The position numbers and the translations under genes were made by a program. 64,000 nt of DNA. It comes from Sphingomonas sp. Leaf242 (GTDB taxonomy: Bacteria; Pseudomonadota; Alphaproteobacteria; Sphingomonadales; Sphingomonadaceae). The DNA lies in assembly GCF_001422045.1 (NCBI RefSeq), contig NZ_LMLW01000007.1, positions 372,001 to 436,000 on the forward strand. The letters run 5' to 3'. The notes beneath the pieces are model-generated. The model saw only the letters and a program-made list of their open reading frames with translations. It had not been told where the DNA came from and did no database searches. Below are positions 8,772 to 16,725 of this stretch, one piece after another (the first letter of the stretch is position 1; each line of letters begins with the position of its first letter).

Positions 8772-9505
8772 AGAAACGGCGTGCCGGCGCGCGCGATCAT
8801 CCGCGTCGTGCTCGACCCGATAATGACGACCGTCCGCATGTCCGCCATCTCGGGCCGCGCATCGGGCAGCGCGACGATCCGCAGGTCTTCGTCGGGCGTC
8901 GACACGGCACGGGCGAACAGGACCGGGCGCGCGTCGGCGCAGGTCTCGCGCAGGATCGCCAGGGCGGTGCCGAACCCGTCGGGTCTCGCCTTCGAGCGGG
9001 GGTTGTAGAACGCGATCGCGAAATCGGCCTCCGCGGCCAGCCGGATCCGGCGCTCGATCAACGCCTGCGGCTTGAGATTGTCGGACAGGTTGATCGCGCA
9101 GAAATCATGCCCGAGCGGCGCCCCGACGCGCGCGCTGGCCGCGAGCATCGCGGTGATCCCGGGCAGCACGCGGATATCGAGCGCCCGCCAGTCCGTCGGC
9201 CCGTTCTCGACTGCTTCGAACACCGCCGCCGCCATCGCGAACACACCCGGATCGCCGGAGGAGACGACGACGACCCGGTGTCCTGCGGTCGCCAGGGACA
9301 GCGCGTGCGCGGCGCGATCGAGTTCGACGCGGTTGTCGGATGCGTGCAGCGTCAGCCCGGGGCGGGGGACGACGCGCGCGACATAGGGGATGTAGCCGAT
9401 GACGTCGGTAGCCTCGGCAAGCGCCTGGGTCACTTCCGGTGTGACCAACGCGGCGTCACCCGGCCCGAGCCCGGCGATCGCGAGCCATCCTGCGGGGGTC
9501 GTCAC
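8747..9505 (-). CDS. cobJ: Precorrin-3B C17-methyltransferase CobJ
   Basis: 252 residues from a GTG start at 9505 (VTTPAGWLAIAGLGPGDAAL), which overlaps the cobI stop as GTGA; the extra 38 residues upstream overlap cobI and lack similarity. Motifs: VIGYIPYVARV, VVVVSSGDPGVFAMA, VLPGITAMLAAS, IAFYNPRSKAR. It methylates C17 with ring contraction to give precorrin-4. Its 3' end converges with cobK. Confidence 0.93.
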   Translation of the reverse strand: MTTPAGWLAIAGLGPGDAALVTPEVTQALAEATDVIGYIPYVARVVPRPGLTLHASDNRVELDRAAHALSLATAGHRVVVVSSGDPGVFAMAAAVFEAVENGPTDWRALDIRVLPGITAMLAASARVGAPLGHDFCAINLSDNLKPQALIERRIRLAAEADFAIAFYNPRSKARPDGFGTALAILRETCADARPVLFARAVSTPDEDLRIVALPDARPEMADMRTVVIIGSSTTRMIARAGTPFLYTPRSAS

Positions 9506-10227
9506 GGCCTGCGTCCCTGGCCGTGGATCAGCACGATCGCGAAATACGGCGCGATGTCGGTCGCATCGGCCAGTCGCGTGACGCGCTGGTCGGGCATCGC
9601 CGCATATTCCACCAGCCATGCGGACTCCTCGCGACCCGCCGCGATGAGCGCCCGGCGCAGCTTGGCGAGGTGTCGGCCGATCTTCATCACGACCAGCGCA
9701 TCGGTGTCGCGAATGCGGCGTGTCAATTCGTCCTCGGGCAAGGTCGCGGTCAGCACCGTCAGGACGTCCTCGCCCCAGGTGATCGGCGTGCCGCTCGCGG
9801 TCCAGGCGCCCGACATGCCGGTGATCCCCGGCACGACGCAGACCGGCGCGATATCCGAGAGGCGCGAATGCAGGTGCATGAACGAGCCGTAGAAAAAGGG
9901 GTCGCCTTCACACAGCACGACGACATCTTCACCGGCGTGCGCGAGCGCCGCGAGATGTCGCGTGCACTCGGCATAGAATGTCGAAAGCCAGTCGTTGTAG
10001 CGAGGGTCGGAGATCGGGATCTCGGTCGTGACCGGGTATTCCATCGCGTATTCGATTGCGTCGGCGCGCAGCATGCCGTCGACGATGCGGCGCGCCTGGC
10101 CGGGTTTGCCCGCCTTGCGGAAGAACGCGATATGTCGTGCGCCGCGCACCAGGCGATCGGCGCGGACGCTCATCAGGTCCTGCGCGCCGGGGCCCAGACC
10201 GACGCCGTGGATCGTCCCGATCGTCAT
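9502..10227 (-). CDS. cobI: Precorrin-2 C20-methyltransferase CobI
   Basis: 241 residues starting MTIGTIHGVGLGPGAQDLMS; VVVLCEGDPFFYGSFMHL and VVPGITGMSGAW are the CobI/CbiL SAM-site motifs. It converts precorrin-2 to precorrin-3A. The start overlaps the cobH stop (ATGA). The open frame extends to 10632 but that part lies over cobH and has an Arg-rich shadow composition. Confidence 0.95.
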   Translation of the reverse strand: MTIGTIHGVGLGPGAQDLMSVRADRLVRGARHIAFFRKAGKPGQARRIVDGMLRADAIEYAMEYPVTTEIPISDPRYNDWLSTFYAECTRHLAALAHAGEDVVVLCEGDPFFYGSFMHLHSRLSDIAPVCVVPGITGMSGAWTASGTPITWGEDVLTVLTATLPEDELTRRIRDTDALVVMKIGRHLAKLRRALIAAGREESAWLVEYAAMPDQRVTRLADATDIAPYFAIVLIHGQGRRP

Positions 10228-10853
10228 TCGGCGTAGCTTGCGAGCGCGTTGATCGCCGCGACCGTGATCGCGCTGCCGCCCATCCGGCCGTCGACGACGA
10301 CGCAGGGCACGGGTTGTACCCCCCAGAGCGCGGCCTTCGATTCGACCGCGCCGACAAAGCCGACCGGGCAGCCGATGATCGCGGCGGGACGCGGGCAGTC
10401 CGGGTCTTCGAGCATGTTGAGCAGGTGGAACAAGGCGGTCGGCGCGTTGCCGATCGCCACCAGCGCGCCGGCCAGATGCGGTCGCCACAGTTCGAGCGCC
10501 GCGGCAGACCGGGTGTTGCCCATGGCGCGCGCAAGCTCGGGTGTTTCGGCGGCGTTCAGCGTGCAAAGCACCGGATTCGCTGCGGGAAGCCGGCCACGCG
10601 TAATCCCCTCGGTGACCATCCGCGCGTCGCACAGGATCGGCGCACCGGCGCGCAACGCGGCGCGGGCGTCAGCCGCGAACGTGCGCGAGAACCGGATGTG
10701 CTGGGCCAGTCCGACCAGGCCGCAGGCATGGATCATCCGGACGGCGACCGGTTCCTCCTCTGCGGAGAAGCGCGCCAGATCGGCTTCGGCGCGGATCGTC
10801 GCGAACGATTGACGATAGATCGCCGCGCCGTCGGTCTCGTAGATATGCGGCAT
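10224..10853 (-). CDS. cobH: Precorrin-8X methylmutase CobH
   Basis: 209 residues. The catalytic His of the methylmutase is visible at about residue 42 in VRMIHACGLV; AGAPILCDARMVTEGI and AIIGCPVGFVGAVESK are the other diagnostic segments. It moves the methyl group from C11 to C12, producing hydrogenobyrinic acid, the substrate of CobB. The start overlaps the cobG stop by one base (TGATG) and the stop overlaps cobI by 4 bp. Confidence 0.95.
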   Translation of the reverse strand: MPHIYETDGAAIYRQSFATIRAEADLARFSAEEEPVAVRMIHACGLVGLAQHIRFSRTFAADARAALRAGAPILCDARMVTEGITRGRLPAANPVLCTLNAAETPELARAMGNTRSAAALELWRPHLAGALVAIGNAPTALFHLLNMLEDPDCPRPAAIIGCPVGFVGAVESKAALWGVQPVPCVVVDGRMGGSAITVAAINALASYAE

Positions 10854-11938
10854 CAGGCGGCTCCGAAATGGGCGAGGACGGCGGGGGCATCGAGACCGGC
10901 GAGCGCAGGCGGGTCGCCGGCGCGCGCGACGAAGCCGAGGTCGAACCGACCGGCATTGCCGGTGAGGACGACATCGGCGGGGGCGGACCGCGCGCATCCC
11001 TTGGCGCAGCCCGAGACGTGGAGGCGACCGACGACATGCGGCGCGAGGCGGATCGCGAGGTCGCGGGTTGCGACGCTGGCCTGCGGGCAGGCGGGGGCGC
11101 CGACGCACGCATCGACGCGGACCGTCGCGGCGTCTTCGCGGCCGAGCATGATGCCTGGCGCTCCGCCTTCGACGATGAGCGTTCGCCAAGGTGTCACGCG
11201 GATCGCGGTTGCACCGCTCGCGCGCATGAACGCCGCGAGCTCCGCTGCGTCGATCCTACCGAACGGCAGGCCGTGTGCGGTTCCGGTCCTAAAGGCGAGT
11301 GTTGTGATCGGCGCCCGCGGCCGAACGCTTGCGATCATCGGCAGGGGGGCCGCATGGCGCGCCATCCGCCCGACATCGCCGCCGCCGGTGTCGACGAACC
11401 AGTGCGCCAGCCCGATCAGCGCGTCGACCTCGCCGCCTGCGATCCGCGCCCCTGTTTCGCGACCGTCGGCGCGGAGGATCAGGTCACCATCGGTACTGCG
11501 CTCGATCCGGAAGTCGGCAGGGTCGGCGTGCAGCACGGGCGTATCGCCGGCATCGATCGCGAAGCCAACCTTGCCAGGCAGATCGGGCAGTTCGGACAGC
11601 CGCTGCATTAGCTCGCTCGCCATCCGGTGCGTGTCGTCGCCGGTGCGCCAGTCCGGTGCGACGAGGATCGCGCGTCGGGACTCCGCGACCGGATCGCGGT
11701 CGACTAGGCCCAGATCGCACAGCTCTTCGATCAGTGGTTCCCAGGCGTCGACACCGCGGATCTGGAGGTTGGCACGATTGGTCGCGTCGATCTGGCCGTT
11801 GCCATGGACGATGGCGGCCTCGCAAAGCCCGAGCACCTGCTCGCGGGTCAGGCGGCCGAGTTTCGGGCGGACGCGGACGAGCAGTCCGTCGCCCGCGGCC
11901 ATCGGACGCCACGCGGTCGGGCACCAGCCGCGGATCAC
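10853..11938 (-). CDS. cobG: Precorrin-3B synthase CobG (siroheme/[4Fe-4S] oxygenase)
   Basis: 361 residues from GTG at 11938 (VIRGWCPTAWRPMAAGDG), chosen because it overlaps the cobN stop as GTGA, the same coupling used elsewhere here; an ATG at 11986 would add 16 atypical residues inside cobN. It is a nitrite/sulphite reductase-like protein with cluster ligands in CVGAPACP (C-x5-C) and GCAKGCARS (C-x3-C). CobG uses O2 to hydroxylate precorrin-3A before ring contraction, so this pathway is oxygen-dependent. Confidence 0.92.
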   Translation of the reverse strand: MIRGWCPTAWRPMAAGDGLLVRVRPKLGRLTREQVLGLCEAAIVHGNGQIDATNRANLQIRGVDAWEPLIEELCDLGLVDRDPVAESRRAILVAPDWRTGDDTHRMASELMQRLSELPDLPGKVGFAIDAGDTPVLHADPADFRIERSTDGDLILRADGRETGARIAGGEVDALIGLAHWFVDTGGGDVGRMARHAAPLPMIASVRPRAPITTLAFRTGTAHGLPFGRIDAAELAAFMRASGATAIRVTPWRTLIVEGGAPGIMLGREDAATVRVDACVGAPACPQASVATRDLAIRLAPHVVGRLHVSGCAKGCARSAPADVVLTGNAGRFDLGFVARAGDPPALAGLDAPAVLAHFGAA

Positions 11939-14900
11939 GCGTCGATGTCCAGTTGCGCGAGGATCGAGTTGCGGCGTGTCGTCCACAGGCCCGAGGCATG
12001 GAGCGCGGCAAATCGCGCCTCCAGTGCCGCGAGCGCCTGCGGATTGGCGTTCGCCATGAACGCGCGCACGTCCTCGCGTGCCAGTGTCGCATCATAATAC
12101 AGGTCGATCGATTGCGGCGAGACGGCATCCGCGAGATGCGCGAAGGCACCGAGGTGATCGAGCGTCACGGCAATCTCGGCTGCGCCGCGGAAACTATGCC
12201 GCATCATCCCGGCGACCCAGTCGGGGTGCGCGGCGCGGGCGCGAACCACGCGCGCGATCTCCTCGCGTAGCGACCGTGCGCGCGGCTGTGCGGGATCGGT
12301 GGCGTCGAGATGGTAGAGCGCAGCGTCACCGCCCGACAGTGTCTTCGCCGCCGCGAACCCGGCTTCGTGCGCGGCATAATCCGCGGCGAGCAGCAGGTCG
12401 GTTTCGGGCAGGTCCTGGATATGGACGAAGCTGTCAGCGGCGGCGACGCGGTCGCGGATCCCGGCGGGGTCGGCCCGCTCGCCGTCGTCGAGCGCATAGG
12501 CCGACGCCGCCAGCCACGCTTCGCCGGCGGCGAGGCGCGCCTCGGGCGTGTAGGTTTCGCCGGCATCGTCCATGCCGACGCCGTAGCGGCCGGGGGCGGG
12601 GCCATAGACCCTGGGGCTCGCCGGCGCCGCGACGAACGGGTTCAGATCCGCGGGCTCGTCGCGGGCGGCCAGTGCGCGGATGGCCTGGCCGAACATCGTG
12701 CAGAGCGTGGAGAACGCGTCGCGGAAGAGCCCGGACACGCGCAACGTCACGTCGATCCTCGGCCGGTCAAGCCGCATCAGCGGCAGGATCTCGACGCCGG
12801 TGACGCGCTGCGACGCCATGTCCCAGACCGGTTCGGCGCCGAGCAGATGCAGCGCCATCGCGAACTCCTCGCCCGCAGTGCGCATCGTCGCGGATCCCCA
12901 CAGATCGACGACGAGTCCCTTCGGATACTCCCCCTGGTCCTGGAGATGCCGGCGGATCAGTTCCTCGGCGAGCAGCACGCCTTGCGCATGCGCTGACCGC
13001 GACGGTACCGCGCGCGGATCGATCGCATAAAGATTGCGCCCGGTCGGCAGCACATCGGCGCGACCCCGCCACGGCGACCCCGCAGGCCCGGACGGGACGC
13101 GGCGCCCGGCAAGCGCTGCGATCAGCCCGTCACGCTCCGCGTCGCCATGAGCGCCGCGCCCGAACACATGCAGTCCGTCGCCGAACCGGCTGTCCTTCAC
13201 GTCGCAGACGAACGTATCGATCCGCGTGACGACGTCCGCGGCGGATGCCGCCTGGTCGAGTGCCAGCGTGTCCTCGAGCCCGAGCGCGTTCGCCTCGTCG
13301 CGAATGTCCGCCTGCAACCGCTTCCGTCGTGCCGGATCGAGCCCGTCCGCAGTGGAAAACTCGTCGAGCAAGGCTTCGAGCCGATCCATTCCCGTGCCGG
13401 TTTTCGTGCCGATCATCGGTGGCGGGACGTGGCCGAGCGTGACGGCGCCGATCCGTCGTTTCGCTTGTGCCGCCTCACCGGGATCGTTGACGATGAACGG
13501 ATAGACCACCGGCATCGCGCCGGTCAGCGCCTCGGGCCAGCAGGCGTCCGACAGCGCGACCGCCTTGCCGGGCAGCCATTCGAGCGTGCCGTGCGCGCCG
13601 ACATGGACCAGCGCATCGGTGCCGCGTGACCGCAACCAGAGATAGAAGGCGACATAGCCGTGGCGCGGGCAGCGCGAGAGGTCGTGATATTCTTCGGTTC
13701 GAACGGCAGATCGTCCCCGTTCGGGCTGGAGCGCCACCAATGCGGTGCCGGTCGACAGCGCCGCGAACCGGAACGCACCGGCCTGAACGGCGGGATCGTC
13801 TTCGGGTTCGCCCCAGGCAGTGAACAGCTCGGTTCGCAGCGAGACGGGCAGGGCGACCAACGCGGCGCGGTATGCCGCGAGCGGCCATGCGATGGGGTGT
13901 GACCCGAGAGCAGTCGTTATGTCGTGCTGGGATTCAATCGCGTACCCCGCGGTCTTCAAATCCTCCAGCATCGCGTCGACCGAGGCGATCGCATCCAGTC
14001 CCACGGCATGCGCCATCTGGTGCGCCTTGCCGGGGTAGGTCGACAGGATGATCGCCAGGTTTCGCTCGGTCGGAGGCTTGGCGGCCAGTGCGATCCAGCC
14101 ATCGATCCGTGCGGCGATCGCGGCGATGCGCTCTCCATCCGCGCGATGTTCGCGGCGGGCATATTGCAGATCGGGGTCGGGCGAAGCCGCTTCCTTGAAG
14201 CTGGCGACGCCTGCGAAGATCCGTCCGTCGACCTCGGGCAGGACGACGTGCATCGCGAGGTCGGCGGGGGACAGACCGCGCGGCGCATCGACCCAGGCGG
14301 TCCGGTCCGACGTTGCCAGCGCGACCTGGAAGACGGGAACGTCCGCACCGTCGAGCGGTGTCGTATCGTCGCTGCCGCGGCCCGAGAACGCCGTCGCGTT
14401 GACGATCGCGACGGGGGCCAGCGCGACGACCCAGCGGCGTAGCCAACCGCTCGCGTCGCCGTCCTTCAACGACGGTACGAACAACCCCAGGACATCGTAC
14501 CCGCGCGACGTGAAGGCAGTGTGCAACGCGGCGATCGGATCGAGATCCGCCGCCGCCAGATACGATCGATAGAAGATTAGCAGGATGCGCGGCCGCGATG
14601 CGGTCATGACGGATGCCGCCGGACACGCGACGCCGGTATCCGGCAGCCACCCGCCGACCGAGGCCAAGGCTGGCGAACCCGTCTTCGGTTCGGCCCGCAA
14701 CCCCGCGGCGAGAGCAAAGTGCGCCAGCGCCTCACGCGATGCGTCGGCACCGCCGATATCGCAGAGCGCCGACAACTGCCGCAACACCGCCGGAGGAACC
14801 GTGGACGCCGCATCCAGCCGGCGGTCGTACCGGCCGTCCGCGGGCAGGACCGCCAAGGCAATCCCGCGCCGCCGCGCGAGTGCTTCGACCTGCTGCAGAC

Positions 14901-15195
14901 CGTAGGACCAATAGGCGGTGCCGCCGATCAGCCGGATCAGGATCGCCTTCGCGCCCGCCAGCGTCTGCTCGACATAGGTGTCGACCGACAGCGGATGCGT
15001 CAGCTCGGCCAGATTGGCGAGCCGCACGCTCGGCATCGCGTCGCCATCTGCGATCGCGGCGCGCCAGCCCGTGCTGAACGCGGCGAGATCGCTGTCGGAA
15101 AACGAGAGCACGACGAGGTCGGCAGCGCTCTGCCTCAGATCCTGGGGAACAGCGCTCTCTTCCAGACCGTGGGTCTCGCGAAAGACGACGTGCAT
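11935..15195 (-). CDS. cobN: Cobaltochelatase large subunit CobN
   Basis: 1086 residues from the ATG at 15195 (MHVVFRETHGLEES), five bases after the cobW stop; the frame continues upstream through cobW but only as a shadow. It is the large (H-type) subunit of the ATP-dependent aerobic cobaltochelatase, homologous to ChlH: HVGAHGTLEWLPGKAVAL, YPKGLVVDLWGSATMRT, LLAEELIRRHL. With CobS and CobT (not in this window) it inserts Co2+ into hydrogenobyrinic acid a,c-diamide. It is the largest gene here and of usual length. Confidence 0.95.
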   Translation of the reverse strand: MHVVFRETHGLEESAVPQDLRQSAADLVVLSFSDSDLAAFSTGWRAAIADGDAMPSVRLANLAELTHPLSVDTYVEQTLAGAKAILIRLIGGTAYWSYGLQQVEALARRRGIALAVLPADGRYDRRLDAASTVPPAVLRQLSALCDIGGADASREALAHFALAAGLRAEPKTGSPALASVGGWLPDTGVACPAASVMTASRPRILLIFYRSYLAAADLDPIAALHTAFTSRGYDVLGLFVPSLKDGDASGWLRRWVVALAPVAIVNATAFSGRGSDDTTPLDGADVPVFQVALATSDRTAWVDAPRGLSPADLAMHVVLPEVDGRIFAGVASFKEAASPDPDLQYARREHRADGERIAAIAARIDGWIALAAKPPTERNLAIILSTYPGKAHQMAHAVGLDAIASVDAMLEDLKTAGYAIESQHDITTALGSHPIAWPLAAYRAALVALPVSLRTELFTAWGEPEDDPAVQAGAFRFAALSTGTALVALQPERGRSAVRTEEYHDLSRCPRHGYVAFYLWLRSRGTDALVHVGAHGTLEWLPGKAVALSDACWPEALTGAMPVVYPFIVNDPGEAAQAKRRIGAVTLGHVPPPMIGTKTGTGMDRLEALLDEFSTADGLDPARRKRLQADIRDEANALGLEDTLALDQAASAADVVTRIDTFVCDVKDSRFGDGLHVFGRGAHGDAERDGLIAALAGRRVPSGPAGSPWRGRADVLPTGRNLYAIDPRAVPSRSAHAQGVLLAEELIRRHLQDQGEYPKGLVVDLWGSATMRTAGEEFAMALHLLGAEPVWDMASQRVTGVEILPLMRLDRPRIDVTLRVSGLFRDAFSTLCTMFGQAIRALAARDEPADLNPFVAAPASPRVYGPAPGRYGVGMDDAGETYTPEARLAAGEAWLAASAYALDDGERADPAGIRDRVAAADSFVHIQDLPETDLLLAADYAAHEAGFAAAKTLSGGDAALYHLDATDPAQPRARSLREEIARVVRARAAHPDWVAGMMRHSFRGAAEIAVTLDHLGAFAHLADAVSPQSIDLYYDATLAREDVRAFMANANPQALAALEARFAALHASGLWTTRRNSILAQLDIDA

Positions 15196-15200
15196 CGGGA

Positions 15201-16238
15201 TCAGGCTCCCAGCGCTGCTCCGATTGCATCCGGATCGAGCCGGCCGCGCTCGGCGATGACGACCAGTCGGGTTCGGCGTGGCTCGTCGGCACGCCAAGGT
15301 CGATCGTAATGCGCGCGGACGCGGGCGCCGACTGCCTGCACGAGCAACCGCATCGGTTTGCCGGCGACCGCGGCATAGCCTTTCACGCGGAGGATATTGC
15401 CGCCCGCCGCCAGCGTCTCGATCCGTGTCGTCAGCGCGGCGGGATCTTCGACCGTGTCCCATTCGACGACGATGCTGTCGAAATCGTCGTGCTCGTGATC
15501 GTCCTCGCCGTCGTGATGCGAGGGACGTGCGGCGATGTCGTCTTCGGCCGCGGCGCCGAGCCCGAGCACGACGCGCGGATCGACGACGCCATCGACCAGT
15601 TCGACGATCGGCAACGGCCGTACGGTCTCGGCGGCGATCACCGCGCGTGCCGCCGCGATGCCGTCCGCGCCGGCAAGGTCGCATTTGGTGAGCAGGATCA
15701 GATCGGCACAGGCGAGTTGGTCCTCGAACACTTCCGACAAGGGCGTTTCATGATCGATGCTCGGATCGGCGGCGCGCTGCGAATCGATCGCGGCGAGATC
15801 GGGTGCGAACCGGCCCGCGGCGACGGCTTCGGCATCCGCCAGCGCGATGACCCCGTCGACGGTGATCCGCGACCGGATCGCGGGCCAGTCGAACGCCTTC
15901 AGCAAAGGCTTGGGCAGCGCGAGGCCGGACGTCTCGATCAGGATGTGGTCGGGGCGCGGATCGAGCGCGAGCAGCGTCTCGACGGTCGGGATGAAATCGT
16001 CCGCGACGGTGCAGCAGATGCAGCCATTGGCGAGTTCGACGACGTTCTCCGCCGGGCAGTCGGGGATCGCACAGCCCTTGAGGATGTCGCCATCGACGCC
16101 CAGCGTGCCGAATTCGTTGACGATCACCGCCAGGCGACGCCCGCCGGCGTTGCGGATCAGATGGCTGATCAGCGTGGTCTTGCCGGCACCGAGAAAGCCG
16201 GTGACGATGGTAACGGGGATCTTCGATAGATCGGGCAT
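15201..16238 (-). CDS. cobW: CobW, G3E-family metallochaperone GTPase
   Basis: 345 residues; ATG at 16238 with a GGAG site. G3E GTPase features: Walker A GFLGAGKTT (residues 14-22), metal-binding NGCICC, LIETSGLA, LLTKCDLA, and a His/Asp-rich stretch (HHDGEDDHEHDD) before the CobW C-terminal domain. It is thought to supply Co2+ to CobNST. It is the first gene after the long cobalamin riboswitch and is followed closely by cobN. In-frame upstream codons exist through the leader (for example at 16280), but the ribosome site supports 16238. Confidence 0.93.
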   Translation of the reverse strand: MPDLSKIPVTIVTGFLGAGKTTLISHLIRNAGGRRLAVIVNEFGTLGVDGDILKGCAIPDCPAENVVELANGCICCTVADDFIPTVETLLALDPRPDHILIETSGLALPKPLLKAFDWPAIRSRITVDGVIALADAEAVAAGRFAPDLAAIDSQRAADPSIDHETPLSEVFEDQLACADLILLTKCDLAGADGIAAARAVIAAETVRPLPIVELVDGVVDPRVVLGLGAAAEDDIAARPSHHDGEDDHEHDDFDSIVVEWDTVEDPAALTTRIETLAAGGNILRVKGYAAVAGKPMRLLVQAVGARVRAHYDRPWRADEPRRTRLVVIAERGRLDPDAIGAALGA

Positions 16239-16411
16239 TGCAATCTCCTCGCGCCGTGCGACGACGGGCGGGAACTGCATGATCACCGGCGCGCGACGAT
16301 GGACGGGCGCGAATGCCCATGCCACGCACCGATGCAGCCCCAGCCGCATAGGTTCGTCGCTCAGACGGAGAACCGTGCCGCGGCCATCCCCTGGACCAAG
16401 GCAAGAGCGAC

Positions 16412-16620
16412 CCATCGCCGGCAGGTCTCCTGGCTCACGGGTCGTCGCTCGAATACGCGGCCTTCCCAGCGTGCGCGACAGGCGCAGCATCCAGTGGCTG
16501 TATCCCGCTTGGCGCAGGATACGTGGCATTCTCGCTCACCGCTTACAGTTGCAGGGACAGCCGCGGAGTAGGGGACGAACCCCGCACCGCATTCCCATTC
16601 AAGCCTCTCGCGAGGCACCG
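16412..16620 (-). promoter_or_regulatory. Cobalamin riboswitch (classical, long form) upstream of cobW
   Basis: Read on the minus strand: GGTGCGGGGTTCGTCCCC (16570-16587), CCCTGCAACTGTAAGCGG (16540-16557), the peripheral arm with CAGCCACTGGATG and GCTGGGAAGGC, and finally GTGAGCCAGGAGACCTGC (16421-16438), the 3' B12 box. This is the full class-I architecture. About 175 bases of leader separate it from the cobW start. It should repress the cob operon when adenosylcobalamin is plentiful. Confidence 0.95.
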
Positions 16621-16631
16621 GCGCGATCAAC

Positions 16632-16654
16632 GAGGTCCGGCTCAGCCGGTCCTC
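16632..16654 (-). terminator. Hairpin between diguanylate cyclase gene and cob leader
   Basis: An inverted repeat: GAGG, one T-T mismatch, CCGGC, loop TCA, GCCGG, CCTC. It sits downstream of the minus-strand diguanylate cyclase gene and just above the riboswitch, so it could end that transcript or lie at the 5' end of the cob leader. There is no U-tract, so the terminator role is weak. Confidence 0.35.
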
Positions 16655-16660
16655 GCCCGT

Positions 16661-16689
16661 CGCTTAGCGCAAGCCTGCCGGATTGCCAA
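16661..16689 (-). promoter_or_regulatory. Possible promoter of the cob operon
   Basis: On the minus strand TTGGCA (16689-16684) and TAAGCG (16666-16661) are 17 bases apart, a fair sigma-70-like pair placed about 40 bases before the riboswitch. This is pattern-based only. Confidence 0.3.
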
Positions 16690-16725
16690 TTCTCGATCGT
16701 GGGCAAAGCGGGAGGTCGCGTAACC

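Noticed and set aside
11938..11986. ATG at 11986 as the cobG start
   Set aside because: GTG at 11938 overlaps the cobN stop as GTGA, as at other junctions, and begins exactly where the conserved sequence begins.
10056..12059. 667-residue plus-strand frame over cobI, cobH and cobG
   Set aside because: Antisense to three well-identified genes; Arg/Ser/Pro-rich with no domain features.
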